From an uncultured Solobacterium sp. (GTDB taxonomy: Bacteria; Bacillota_I; Bacilli_A; Erysipelotrichales; Erysipelotrichaceae), in the NCBI GenBank assembly GCA_900552125.1, contig URYK01000009.1:15555-79554 (forward strand): a stretch of 64,000 nt of DNA, given 5' to 3'. The notes under the pieces were generated by a model that was not told where the DNA came from, searched no databases, and was given only the letters and a program-made list of their open reading frames with translations. Below, piece by piece: positions 44,041 through 53,678 of this stretch (position 1 is its first letter; each line of letters starts with the position of its first letter). The translations under genes and the position numbers were made by a program.

Positions 44041-44490
44041 TTATTTTCTGTTAATATTCCAATATTTTAATGTTGGTAATAAATCTTCCATGTAAATTCG
44101 TACTTGCTCTGGCGACCAGCTTTCGTTTGACATATGTTCTGAGCAGTAACAAATTAAATCTTCCATGTTGGAATAAGTAAATTTTCCATCAACATAACAC
44201 CACTTGCAATAATCTTCATTGAACGTACCATCAATCTCTTTACTAATAGTTGAATCATCTAGTGGCATACCACAACATTGACATATAAGCTTTCTTGGAG
44301 AACCTAACAGTGTGTTTATGGAAACATCAAATAGATTTGACAGTAATTTTAATGTTTCTGTATTAGGTATAGTTTCTCCATTTTCCCATCGAGACACTGC
44401 TTGTCTAGTCACATATACTTTTTCTGCGAGTTCATCTTGAGATAAACCATATTTTTTTCTTAGTTCAAATAACACTTCTTTTGTTTGCAT
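44041..44490 (-). CDS. XRE regulator with C-terminal zinc ribbon
   Basis: 149 residues. HTH: YGLSQDELAEKVYVTRQAVS, RWENGETIP. Then a zinc-ribbon (Zn_ribbon_2 type) with CQCCGMPLDD and DYCKWCYVDG supplying four Cys, and an acidic helical tail. Such fusions are common in Firmicutes; target unknown. AGGTGA stands before the ATG. Confidence 0.85.
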   Translation of the reverse strand: MQTKEVLFELRKKYGLSQDELAEKVYVTRQAVSRWENGETIPNTETLKLLSNLFDVSINTLLGSPRKLICQCCGMPLDDSTISKEIDGTFNEDYCKWCYVDGKFTYSNMEDLICYCSEHMSNESWSPEQVRIYMEDLLPTLKYWNINRK

Positions 44491-44630
44491 AAACTATCAC
44501 CTCATAAATATAATAGCATTTTAAATATATGATACAAGCAACTAGGAGTTGCTAAACTCACTAAACTGTTATGAACTTTAATATATCAAGTTACAAGAAA
44601 TTAAACCAATGTTCTTTCCTTGTGGAACTT

Positions 44631-44826
44631 TTAGCTATAATGCATAGGCAGCATGCTAAAATTTTCTTTTGGAGATACTATGCTTACAATGCTATTATCT
44701 ATATTTATTCCAAGTGCAACTGCAAAATCTTTAATATTACACTTCGTTTGGATATTTATTATCTTTTAGAAATTTTGATGGTGTTTTGATTTTAAATCTT
44801 TTCTTCTGCATAATTTCAGACCACAT
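44631..44826 (-). pseudogene. Possible degraded coding fragment
   Basis: On the minus strand a frame opening MWSEIMQKKRFKIKTPSKFL stops after PNEV. One base later a second frame reads NIKDFAVALGINIDNSIVSI. Together they faintly resemble the C-terminus of HigA/ImmA-type proteins broken by a single-base shift. Weak. The remainder of 44491-45136 shows nothing I can support. Confidence 0.25.
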
Positions 44827-45136
44827 TTCTTCAAAAACATCTCCTACTTATTGAAAATAATTATTTTATTTACTTTTCTTTTTTATTATTCAATCTTTCT
44901 CTCTAACTCTAGCTTATAAGGTATATTATCTCATAATATAATTAAGATTTGATTCTCTTGATGTCATTGGCGATTTATAAAAGATTCTATAATGATAATT
45001 TAAATTATCTGATAAAGAAAAGTATTATCGTTAGATATGTTGAGGGAAAATTCTATGGGATGAAATCATGAGTAAGCCTACCAATCTTGCTTCATCAATT
45101 TCATGTGTTGAACCACACAACTATTTTCAAATAATC

Positions 45137-45468
45137 CTATTCCCTATTATTTTCTCCCCAGACACACAGTTGATCTAAAACTTGCATCAAGGACTTGCCT
45201 CTATCACTTAAGCTATATTCAACTTTCGGTGGTATTTGAGGATACTCTTTTCTAATAATCAGATGATCTGCTTCCAGCTCCTTTAAATTGTTACTGAGTG
45301 TTTTATCTGTTACATTTTTCAAATAACGCTTCAATTGATTAAAACGCACAACTTCAAATTCCATCAGGCAATATAGAATAACCATTTTATGCTTACCTGA
45401 TATAAGAGATAATGTGTAGCTAAATCCGGTTTCTTCAAAATTTGCATTTTCAATATATTTTTTATCAT
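45137..45468 (-). pseudogene. HxlR-family regulator with N-terminal frameshift
   Basis: The C-terminal 82 codons are a good HxlR winged helix: RFNQLKRYLKNVTDKTLSNN and KEYPQIPPKVEYSLSDRGKS. The conserved beginning (FSYTLSLISGKHKMVILYCL) is present but in a frame with no start codon. The expected start is the ATG at 45468, six bases after GGAGAG, which is one base out of frame. One extra A in the A6 run (45458-45463) would restore a 110-residue protein, the normal family size. Real mutation, phase switch or sequencing error are all possible. Divergent from the flavin reductase it would regulate. Confidence 0.8.
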
Positions 45469-45485
45469 ATCACACTCTCCTAAAA

Positions 45486-45540
45486 GATAGTACCTATTAT
45501 ATTTGATAGTACTTGTATTTTTACTATTACTTGCTAAAAT
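45486..45540 (+). promoter_or_regulatory. Flavin-reductase promoter and direct-repeat operator
   Basis: Direct repeats GATAGTAC at 45486-45493 and 45505-45512 (19-base period) lie between the divergent genes. TTGTAT (45513-45518), 16 bases, then TAAAAT (45535-45540) with TGC upstream is the likely promoter. The repeats are the plausible HxlR binding sites. Confidence 0.45.
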
Positions 45541-45597
45541 CATATATGAAGGATGACATCTTGTCAATCATATATTAGAAAGTGAGGTATAAACACT

Positions 45598-46164
45598 ATG
45601 AGAAAGAAACTTAACTTAACAGAAGGTATTTTTCCAATGCCGGTTTTGATGGTAGCAACCTACAACGAAGATGGCAGTATTAATGTCATGAATGCTGCAT
45701 GGGGTACGATGCAAGAAAGAGGTATAGTTGCCCTTAATTTAACAGAAACACATAAAACAGTAAAAAACATTAAGGCAACTGGTGCTTTCACAGTAAGTAT
45801 TGCTGATGCAGCCCATGTTGTTGAAGCAGATTACTTTGGTGTAGTATCAGGAAATAACACTTCAAATAAATTTGAAAACAGTGGATTAACCGCAAGTAAA
45901 GCTGATACAGTAAATGCACCTGTAATCAATGAATTTCCTCTTTGCTTAGAATGTGAATTCATTGAATATCAGGATAACGAATATGGGTGTGGTGTTATAG
46001 GTAAAGTGGTAAATATCACAGCAGATGAAAGTGTAATGGTTAATGACAAGGTAGATATGTCTTTAGTAAATGCTATCGCTTTTGATCCGTATACTCATGG
46101 GTACTATAGAGTATCTGAGCGTGTTGGCGAAGCATTTAAAGACGGATTACAACTAAAAAAATAA
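45598..46164 (+). CDS. Flavin reductase / flavoredoxin-family protein
   Basis: 188 residues, FMN-binding split-barrel. Opening FPMPVLMVATYNEDGSINVM, NAAWGTMQERG, LNLTETHKTVKNIKATGAFT and SGNNTSNKFE are typical of the flavin_reduct family. Transfers electrons with FMN. Often paired with HxlR regulators that respond to reactive electrophiles; the divergent broken HxlR gene fits this. Confidence 0.9.
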   Translation: MRKKLNLTEGIFPMPVLMVATYNEDGSINVMNAAWGTMQERGIVALNLTETHKTVKNIKATGAFTVSIADAAHVVEADYFGVVSGNNTSNKFENSGLTASKADTVNAPVINEFPLCLECEFIEYQDNEYGCGVIGKVVNITADESVMVNDKVDMSLVNAIAFDPYTHGYYRVSERVGEAFKDGLQLKK

Positions 46165-46179
46165 TATTGATAAAACAAC

Positions 46180-46207
46180 AAGGTCCCTACAAAAGAGGGG
46201 CCTTTTT
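46180..46207 (+). terminator. Terminator after the flavin reductase
   Basis: Nine-pair stem AAGGTCCCT/AGGGGCCTT (one T-G pair), 7-base loop, T-run. Confidence 0.88.
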
Positions 46208-46324
46208 ATTAATTTAGAATAACATTATAAATATGATAGAAACTGCCATGATATGCTGCAAATTCTTCGTACAAGGAACTACAAATGCTCTTAATTATGA
46301 TATGCTCATTTTATTACTATCAAA

Positions 46325-46993
46325 TTATTCAATCTGCCAATCAATCGGAGCTATTCCATGTTCTTTTAGAAAGGCATTTGTCTTAGAGAAATGACGGCAT
46401 CCAAGAAACCCATAAGATGCACTATATGGACTAGGATGTGAACTAGTAAGTACTAGATGTTGAGGATTTGTAATTTTTGATGCTTTCTCTTTCGCATAGC
46501 GCCCCCATAAAAGAAATACAATAGGCTCTCTTCTCTCATTTAGCTTACTAATGATTTCATCTGTTAGAATTTCCCATCCCATACCTTGATGAGAATTTGG
46601 TTTGCCACGACGCACAGTAAGCACACTATTCAACAGCAGTACTCCTTGATTTGCCCATTTAGTAAGTTCTCCATGAGCTGGAATCTGACAACCTATATCA
46701 TTATGCAATTCTAAGAATATATTTTGTAAAGATGGCGGCGGTGTAACTCCTTTTTTCACAGAGAAACTTAATCCATGCGCCTGATTAGGGCCGTGGTATG
46801 GATCCTGCCCTAAAATAACAACTTTTACATCTTGATAGGCCGTATAGCGTAGTGCATTAAAGATATCATACATATCTGGATAGATTGTCTGCGTTTTATA
46901 TTCTCTGGCAAGAAATACCCTTAGTTTTTGATAGTACTCTTTCTCAAATTCATCTTTTAAAATACTATCCCAATCATTTCCAATATGTACCAT
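46325..46993 (-). CDS. ung: Uracil-DNA glycosylase
   Basis: Removes uracil from DNA. VVILGQDPYHGPNQAHGLSF carries the catalytic Asp and TSSHPSPYSASYGFLG the catalytic His; LLLNSVLTVRRG is also present. 222 residues, family 1 UDG. Confidence 0.97.
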   Translation of the reverse strand: MVHIGNDWDSILKDEFEKEYYQKLRVFLAREYKTQTIYPDMYDIFNALRYTAYQDVKVVILGQDPYHGPNQAHGLSFSVKKGVTPPPSLQNIFLELHNDIGCQIPAHGELTKWANQGVLLLNSVLTVRRGKPNSHQGMGWEILTDEIISKLNERREPIVFLLWGRYAKEKASKITNPQHLVLTSSHPSPYSASYGFLGCRHFSKTNAFLKEHGIAPIDWQIE

Positions 46994-47006
46994 ACACTAC
47001 ACTCCC

Positions 47007-48758
47007 TTACTTACGCTTAGCTTCTTCAATTTCCTCTTTCTTTTCTTCTAAATAAAGCCACCGCTCCATTAATGCTTCTAGTTCTTTTTCCATCACTGCT
47101 CTTTTATCAGCTAGTTCTTGAATTAATGTGAAATCATCACCGGCCTGATTCATTTCTTCATCAATTAGCTCTAACTGTTCACTTAAAGATGAAGTCTTTT
47201 CTTCCATCTCTTCTAATTCCTGTTTTTCTTTACTTGTCATACGAGGAATTACTTGAACTTTTGTGCCTTTTTTCTTTTCTTTTACTTCTTTCTCCTGTTT
47301 ACCTAGTTCCATCAGCGCACTATATCCGCCAATAAACTGGTTGATGCTTCCATTTTGAAATACAAATAGTTTATCGCAAATACGATCTAAGAAATAGCGA
47401 TCATGAGATACTACGATTACTGCTCCAGGGAAATTATCTAGATAGTCTTCTAATATCTGAAGTGTCGCAATATCTAAATCATTTGTTGGTTCATCTAGGA
47501 ATAAAATATTTGGCTCCTGCATTAATACCTTTAATAGATATAAACGTCTGCGCTCTCCTCCAGATAATCTTCCAATTGGTGTATACTGCATTTTAGAATC
47601 AAACAAAAAACGTTCCAGCATCTGTGATGCACTATAAGTTCCCTCTAGTGTTTTAATTTCATTTTTTGTGTCTGTTATATATTCAATAACTTTTTTCGAT
47701 AAATCCATTTCTTCACAGCCTTGGCGAAAATAAGCTATTTTTACAGTATCCCCATGGATTACCATACCTGAATCTGGTTCTAAATCCTTTGCTAGAATTT
47801 TTAATAGAGTACTTTTTCCACAGCCATTAGGGCCTATGATTCCTATACGATCATTTCTTGTCATGTGATAACTAAAATCCTGGAATAAAACATGTTCTCC
47901 ATAACTTTTAGAAATGTGTTCAATTTCAATCGTTTTCTTTCCTAATCGAGATGCGACTGTATCTAATACGATAGAGCCTTGTTCCTTGACAGATTCCATC
48001 TCACTTAATTTCTGAAAACGTTCTAATCGTTCTTTACTCTTTGTACCTCTTGCCTGTACACCAGCTCTTACCCAAGCTAGCTCTTTTCGTAAAATGCTTT
48101 GTCTTTTTTTCTCTTGAGCCGCAAGAATACTTTCTCTTTCCGCCTTTTCCTGCAGATAAGATGAATAATTGGCATGATAGCTATAAATTTTACCTCGATC
48201 AATTTCTAGCATCGTATTACATACTCTTTCTAAGAAATATCGATCATGGGTTACCATTAAAATAGCATGAGAAAAACGAATTAGATAGTTTTCCAGCCAC
48301 TCAATCATTTCATTATCTAAATGGTTAGTAGGCTCATCTAAAATCAATAAATCACAAGGTTTCAATAAAGCTTTTGCTAGGGCTACACGTTTTCTCTGTC
48401 CTCCGCTTAAGTTAGAAACAATGGCAGAAGTATCATGAATGCCTAATTTTCCTAAAATAGCTTTTGCCTCAAACTCCTGAATATCTTTATCCATATGTAG
48501 AACCTGATACAAAATTGTTTCATTTTCTTCAAATTCCGGATCTTGCGGTAAATAAGAGATGCGTAGACCATTTTTACGAATGATTGAACCGCTGTCATAA
48601 TGTTCAACCCCTGCAAGTATCCTCAATAATGTAGTCTTTCCTGTTCCATTTACTCCAATAAGCGCAATTTTATCTTTATCTTCAATCGCAAAGCTAACAT
48701 CATTTACGATTTCTTTTACGTTTTGCTGCTTACTCAGATGTTCCACTGATATCAGCAT
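47007..48758 (-). CDS. ABC-F family ATPase
   Basis: 583 residues, two complete ATPase domains and no membrane segments. Domain 1: ALIGVNGTGKTTLLRILAG, LSGGQRKRVALAKALLKP, LLILDEPTNHLD. Domain 2: IGIIGPNGCGKSTLLKIL, LSGGERRRLYLLKVLMQEP, ILFLDEPTNDLDI. A charged linker lies between and a coiled-coil tail (about 520-580) at the end, as in Uup. Acts on the ribosome or translation; antibiotic protection is possible but not shown. Confidence 0.92.
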   Translation of the reverse strand: MLISVEHLSKQQNVKEIVNDVSFAIEDKDKIALIGVNGTGKTTLLRILAGVEHYDSGSIIRKNGLRISYLPQDPEFEENETILYQVLHMDKDIQEFEAKAILGKLGIHDTSAIVSNLSGGQRKRVALAKALLKPCDLLILDEPTNHLDNEMIEWLENYLIRFSHAILMVTHDRYFLERVCNTMLEIDRGKIYSYHANYSSYLQEKAERESILAAQEKKRQSILRKELAWVRAGVQARGTKSKERLERFQKLSEMESVKEQGSIVLDTVASRLGKKTIEIEHISKSYGEHVLFQDFSYHMTRNDRIGIIGPNGCGKSTLLKILAKDLEPDSGMVIHGDTVKIAYFRQGCEEMDLSKKVIEYITDTKNEIKTLEGTYSASQMLERFLFDSKMQYTPIGRLSGGERRRLYLLKVLMQEPNILFLDEPTNDLDIATLQILEDYLDNFPGAVIVVSHDRYFLDRICDKLFVFQNGSINQFIGGYSALMELGKQEKEVKEKKKGTKVQVIPRMTSKEKQELEEMEEKTSSLSEQLELIDEEMNQAGDDFTLIQELADKRAVMEKELEALMERWLYLEEKKEEIEEAKRK

Positions 48759-48811
48759 AATCTCACCACTTTCTTGCCTTATTTTATCACATATGCAGAA
48801 AAAAGAGAAAG

Positions 48812-48833
48812 AAAAAAGCAGGCGAACCTGCTT
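48812..48833 (-). terminator. Terminator of dps
   Basis: AAGCAGG/CCTGCTT stem with a TTCG tetraloop on the minus strand and a T-run. Confidence 0.9.
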
Positions 48834-48835
48834 AA

Positions 48836-49267
48836 TTATTCACTTACTACTTGTTTGATCATCCAGATTGATTTCGCAAACTGTTTGATGTATTCATCCA
48901 TCAGACTAGAAATCACATATTCATCTTTCTGATCAGCTGCCTGTTTGATTTCTTTTACTTCACTTAATAACAATTCGAAATCATTCAGTACTTCCTTAAA
49001 TACATCACTAGAAACAATAGATTTAGACTCTGCTTCTTTAATTGAAGCTGCTTCTAAAAATTCCTTCAAAGATGCTTTAGGTTTTCCGCCAATCATTAAT
49101 AAATGTTCAGCTACTTCATCTACTGCTTCATTTACATAATCATACAGTTCTTCTAATTTTGCATGTACTGGGAAGAAATCTTTCCCTTTTACATACCAAT
49201 GAAAGTTCTGTAATTTATGATACTCTACTACTAGATTTGATAATAATTGATTTAATTGTTTTTCCAT
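48836..49267 (-). CDS. dps: Dps-like mini-ferritin
   Basis: 143 residues, four-helix ferritin-like protein storing iron and protecting DNA from peroxide. Intersubunit ferroxidase ligands are visible: His in LQNFHWYVKG, His in FFPVHAKLEELYD, and the Asp/Glu in DEVAEHLLMIGGKP. AAGGAGGT precedes the ATG. No clear PerR box seen upstream. Confidence 0.93.
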   Translation of the reverse strand: MEKQLNQLLSNLVVEYHKLQNFHWYVKGKDFFPVHAKLEELYDYVNEAVDEVAEHLLMIGGKPKASLKEFLEAASIKEAESKSIVSSDVFKEVLNDFELLLSEVKEIKQAADQKDEYVISSLMDEYIKQFAKSIWMIKQVVSE

Positions 49268-49389
49268 ATAATTTACCTCCTTGTTAGTATTATCTAACTT
49301 TGTATCTATATTATAACTCTTATTTCTATAAAGGCAAACATAATGCTCATAGAAATTATAAATCTGATATAATGATTTCAGGTGAATTT

Positions 49390-49851
49390 ATGGAAATTAT
49401 AAAACTTAGAGAACATGAAGAATTAATTGATCAAGCCGCATTATGGTTTCATTCAAAATGGGACATTCCTATGGAATTATATAAAAATAGTATAAAAGCC
49501 TGTATCAATAAAAAAGAAAACATACCGCAATGGTATGTGGTAATGGAAAATGAAGAAATCATTGGAGGAATCGGTGTTATTAATAATGACTATCATGATC
49601 GTATTGATTTAACTCCTAATGTTTGTGCTTTATATGTAGAAGAAGCCTATCGATGTAAACAAATCGCAAAGCATCTGCTTCAATATGTATCTAACGATAT
49701 GCATGATCTTGGCATTGATATCCTCTATCTTATTACGGATCACACATCTTTTTATGAGCGTTATAATTGGTCATTTCTTTGTATGGTTCAAAATAATGAT
49801 GGGTCATCATCAAGAATGTATATTCATAACTATATCCAAAAGGACTTATAA
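49390..49851 (+). CDS. GNAT-family acetyltransferase
   Basis: 153 residues from the ATG at 49390, after AGGTGA. The acetyl-CoA site reads VEEAYRCKQIAKHLLQYV and SFYERYNWSF closes the domain. The frame continues upstream to 49300 but without a ribosome site. Substrate unknown. Its end overlaps the end of the converging rsmF gene by six bases. Confidence 0.83.
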   Translation: MEIIKLREHEELIDQAALWFHSKWDIPMELYKNSIKACINKKENIPQWYVVMENEEIIGGIGVINNDYHDRIDLTPNVCALYVEEAYRCKQIAKHLLQYVSNDMHDLGIDILYLITDHTSFYERYNWSFLCMVQNNDGSSSRMYIHNYIQKDL

Positions 49852-51171
49852 ACGAAGTCCCTTTGGATATTTATTTTTTAATACCTGTGTATCTCCTTTA
49901 GTAAAGCCTATCGCATGATGCTTCCATGTAACCTGTGTATAGCCTTTATAACCTCTAACAGATAGAGGATGACCCTTTAAAAACATCATACATTCTTCAT
50001 CATTCATATCATATGACTGTACGATTTCTTTCCCATAGCGATTACTTACATAGAAGTGCTGATGAGGTTCTATACGATTTTTTATAATTTCACCGGTTAA
50101 CGCCCCTTGTCGTAAGATATGAATATCTTTTAATTGTAAAAATGGAATCTCCATGGCATATACCTTACCATTGTTTTCATACAAATAGGATGGTATTACA
50201 GATAAAGACTGTTTTAGAAATTGGGTCACGAAAGTTGGAAGATTTGCCTGTTTTATAAATTTTTTCTTACTTTCTTTCTGTGTTCCTCGTTTGATAAATT
50301 TGGCGACAAAGTGTCCTTCTCCATGATCCATTGGAAAAATTCTACGTACTTTATCATATTCTAAATCCTGATATGGAAGTCCTTTTCGTCCAAAAGAAAC
50401 ATTACAATCTACTAGCTCCATATCTGGATATGTTTTTAAGAATTCATAAACCACTTGTTCATTTTCTTCCATTGAATATGTACAGGTTGAATAAACTAAT
50501 ACCCCATTTTCTTTTAATGTCTCATAAGCACTGTCTAGAATATGTAGCTGACGCTGTTTACATGCCAAGACATGTTCCTCACTCCAATCTTCCATAGCTT
50601 TAGAATGTTTTTTAAACATTCCTTCTCCACTACATGGGGCATCGACTAATACTTTATCAAACCAGCCCTTCATCTCTTTCGCAATAGCCTGTGGATGGGT
50701 ATTTGTAATCATACATTGTGAAAAACCTAATCGTTCCATATTTGATAAGAGAATCATTGCGCGTTTTTTATCAATTTCATTACTGACAAGAAACCCTGTA
50801 TCATTTAATTTAGCAGCTATTTGAGTGCTTTTACCTCCTGGTGCAGCACATAAATCTAGTACCCAGTCTCCTTCTTGAACATCCAAGACCTCCACAGCAC
50901 TAGAGGCACTTGGTTCCTGCATATAAAACAACCCTGCTAAATGAGCTGGATGATTTCCTAGCCCTTCTAAATCTGATGGAATATAAAAGGATTCTTTACA
51001 GATAGAGGAAGAACGTAATTCACATAAATTTAGATTCATAAATTCTGAAATAGATATTTTGGCAGTATTTACACGCACTCCTCTATATATTTCTTCATCT
51101 AATGTTTTTAAATAAGCAGGATATTCATCCTGTAAATATGTTTGCATACGTTTTAAAAATTGTTCATTCAT
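49846..51171 (-). CDS. rsmF: 16S rRNA m5C methyltransferase RsmF-like (NOL1/NOP2/Sun)
   Basis: 441 residues. SAM site VLDLCAAPGGKSTQIAAKL, first Cys in VDAPCSGEGMF, nucleophile Cys in VYSTCTYSMEENEQV. The C-terminal 130 residues form the PUA-like tail found in RsmF. Methylates cytosine in 16S rRNA. Complete. Confidence 0.92.
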   Translation of the reverse strand: MNEQFLKRMQTYLQDEYPAYLKTLDEEIYRGVRVNTAKISISEFMNLNLCELRSSSICKESFYIPSDLEGLGNHPAHLAGLFYMQEPSASSAVEVLDVQEGDWVLDLCAAPGGKSTQIAAKLNDTGFLVSNEIDKKRAMILLSNMERLGFSQCMITNTHPQAIAKEMKGWFDKVLVDAPCSGEGMFKKHSKAMEDWSEEHVLACKQRQLHILDSAYETLKENGVLVYSTCTYSMEENEQVVYEFLKTYPDMELVDCNVSFGRKGLPYQDLEYDKVRRIFPMDHGEGHFVAKFIKRGTQKESKKKFIKQANLPTFVTQFLKQSLSVIPSYLYENNGKVYAMEIPFLQLKDIHILRQGALTGEIIKNRIEPHQHFYVSNRYGKEIVQSYDMNDEECMMFLKGHPLSVRGYKGYTQVTWKHHAIGFTKGDTQVLKNKYPKGLRL

Positions 51172-51204
51172 ATTACTTCACCGATCTTTATTTTATCATA
51201 AATT

Positions 51205-53628
51205 TTACTCATCTTTTGCGATAAATAAATCTTCTACAACATTATTTTTCTGTACAATAATCTTAAGAAGAACACCAATAGCTAAAATAAACAGAATTGT
51301 TACTATAACTGGAAGAAGAATTGAGAATAGAATGGAAGCATCTGCAGATAATCGATAATAAATAATCTGAATAAATATACCGATGATCAGCATTGAACAT
51401 GCACATGCGATCAAAGCACTTTTCATAAGATGAGAAAGCATTTGCTGAATATGAAATTTCTTCAATGTGGACATTTGTTCTCCTTGAACATAATATAAGC
51501 TCATTTCTTTTTTCTCTTCTTTAATAACCTGGAAAAGTAAACGTAATGTCACGGAAATTGCGATTATAAAAGCAATAATTCCACAAATATATAGAATTGG
51601 TCCTACTTTTTTGATATCAATTACAAAAAATTGTAATAGCAGTGAATTTGTAAAATAAGAAGAATACGTTGGGTGGTTTTCTAGATATTGTAAAGTATGT
51701 AACATCTGTTCCTGATTCTCAGTATGGAAATAAACCTCCTGAATGCTCGTATTAGGCTGCATACATTCACTGACAGCATTTTTATTTATTAACACACTTC
51801 CACCATTCTTTAGATATTCTTCATCATAATCCCAGGAAACAGGAAATAAGAATCCTTTGATAGTTACCGTCTTTAACATGATCGTACTATCATCTGGGGC
51901 AGTATCAATTTTATAGGCCTGTACCTGTATTTCTTTACCAATCCAGTTTTTTATAAACTCACAATAATCTTCCTCTCTTTGACTCCAAGGAATATGATCA
52001 TTTTGATAACCGTTCACATAATGAGAAGAATATCCTAGCTTTAGAGCCATGGAAAAATCTAAAATCACTTCATCTTCTTTTATCATGGATTGGTTATACC
52101 CATCATTATCCAATAACAGCTGTTTGCCATCATAAAAATAATAAGCATTTGCGCTCATAATAGGATATATATTGGATACATCATAGGAGCGAAGTGTCAT
52201 CGTATCAATCATTCGTTTACTGGAAGGTACAAAGGCCTGTTGCTGGGATATACTATGGTTTTCATGAAATCCCTCCATAACAAATATAGTAGAGCTATAT
52301 AAATCATAAGGATAATTTACTTCTCCTTTATATCCATACATACTTAGATAAAGATTTAAATTTGGCTGATCTCCACTTATTATTCCCGTGATTGTAAGGG
52401 GAGTTCCATACCAGCTAATGGTTAGACCTAAATAGTTTTCTAAATGATTTATATCTATATAAGTAAATAAAGTATTTATAGCTTCGGCAGTCATTGCGAC
52501 CTCATATTGATTTTCTGGATAACGACCGAGGATATTTGTTAAACCTGCCTGTTCAAGTTTATTTAATTCCACAACATGCATATCATTTGCGGACATTCCA
52601 TAAACCATAGTATTCGCTATATCGCTATTTACTGGAGCATAACTTGCGAAAACATCCCCTTGCAGTTCTTCTTTTAATACTTTCAGATCATTTTCATTCA
52701 TATATTCATATTTGTTCTCATAAACCATGCCGCTTTCCCCTGTCGCATGTTTTTCAAGCGCAATGGCTGTTAAGTTATTAGCTTCAAGATACGACATCTG
52801 GATATTCGTAACATCTAAAGTTGTGGAAAACAATGCACAAGATAATAAAATTAGCCCTAGTACGGTGAACCATTTTGATAAGAAAAACATAAAGCGAAAA
52901 TGCTGATGTAAGAAAGATAATATTTTTTTCTTATGTGGTTTATCTAGTTTTATTTTCTTTATTTCTTTAGATACAATATTTCTTTCAGGATTACCTCTAG
53001 AATCACTTATGACATATCCATCCTGTATTTCAATTGTTCTATCACTATATAGAAAACTATGATGATCCTGTACAACAATTACCAGTAATTCATGATCAAG
53101 CATTTGTAGCATAGGATATATTTTATTCCATTCATCTATAGAAAATGGAGTACTTGGCGGATAAACAACCAGCATTTTAGGCTGATGCAGCAAAATTCTA
53201 ACCATTATCACACGTAACTGATCTTCAAAATCTAGCTCTTCCATCAGCATTTCTTTTTTCTTATACAGCTTATATTTTATTAGCCATTTATCCACATCAA
53301 ATGCACTTTGTTCTGTGGATAAACAGACATTATCCCATACCGTTCTACGCTCTAGGATCTGAAAGTCATTAAACAAAGAAGAAACATAATGTTTACGATA
53401 ATTCGCAAATGCTTCTTCATTAAAATCCGAAAGTAACGTATTATCATACTGTAACGTACCCGTTGATGGAGCCTGCAGACCAGCCAGTACTCTTGCAAGT
53501 TCTAGCATGATTGTTTCATCATCCGCAACTATACTGATAAAACCTGTATCTGGAAATTGAAAAGACACATCATGCAGCTGATGTGTATTGTTGTTTAATT
53601 GTATTGATATGTGTTCTAGTTTCAGCAT
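51205..53628 (-). CDS. ABC-ATPase-like/FtsX-type permease fusion with lost ATPase motifs
   Basis: 807 residues: ABC-type domain (1-215), membrane helix near 250, a long extracellular domain (about 275-640) and three helices at the C-terminus, the MacB/FtsX layout. The ABC domain aligns without gaps but every catalytic motif is gone. Walker A is VADDETIMLELARVLAG (Lys to Met41, Ser to Leu42), Q-loop Gln is Asn87, LSGGQ is LDFED (132-136), Walker B Asp-Glu is Tyr156-Pro157, and switch His is Gln187. The frame is intact and the ribosome site good, so not simple decay. Probably a non-hydrolysing structural partner. Function unknown. Confidence 0.75.
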   Translation of the reverse strand: MLKLEHISIQLNNNTHQLHDVSFQFPDTGFISIVADDETIMLELARVLAGLQAPSTGTLQYDNTLLSDFNEEAFANYRKHYVSSLFNDFQILERRTVWDNVCLSTEQSAFDVDKWLIKYKLYKKKEMLMEELDFEDQLRVIMVRILLHQPKMLVVYPPSTPFSIDEWNKIYPMLQMLDHELLVIVVQDHHSFLYSDRTIEIQDGYVISDSRGNPERNIVSKEIKKIKLDKPHKKKILSFLHQHFRFMFFLSKWFTVLGLILLSCALFSTTLDVTNIQMSYLEANNLTAIALEKHATGESGMVYENKYEYMNENDLKVLKEELQGDVFASYAPVNSDIANTMVYGMSANDMHVVELNKLEQAGLTNILGRYPENQYEVAMTAEAINTLFTYIDINHLENYLGLTISWYGTPLTITGIISGDQPNLNLYLSMYGYKGEVNYPYDLYSSTIFVMEGFHENHSISQQQAFVPSSKRMIDTMTLRSYDVSNIYPIMSANAYYFYDGKQLLLDNDGYNQSMIKEDEVILDFSMALKLGYSSHYVNGYQNDHIPWSQREEDYCEFIKNWIGKEIQVQAYKIDTAPDDSTIMLKTVTIKGFLFPVSWDYDEEYLKNGGSVLINKNAVSECMQPNTSIQEVYFHTENQEQMLHTLQYLENHPTYSSYFTNSLLLQFFVIDIKKVGPILYICGIIAFIIAISVTLRLLFQVIKEEKKEMSLYYVQGEQMSTLKKFHIQQMLSHLMKSALIACACSMLIIGIFIQIIYYRLSADASILFSILLPVIVTILFILAIGVLLKIIVQKNNVVEDLFIAKDE

Positions 53629-53678
53629 GACATCAATCCTTTACTTAAGGTATACCTTATATAAAAACAAATGTCAAT

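Noticed and set aside
44571..44789. 72-codon plus-strand frame
   Set aside because: No ribosome site, odd composition rich in Tyr/Ile/Asn, opposite the faint degraded fragment.
45364..45567. 67-codon minus frame upstream of the HxlR end as a separate gene
   Set aside because: It is the out-of-frame reading of the broken HxlR N-terminus and matches no family.
47007..48758. Antibiotic-resistance ABC-F assignment
   Set aside because: The linker between ATPase domains is not of a recognisable resistance type; the coiled-coil tail is more like housekeeping Uup-type proteins.
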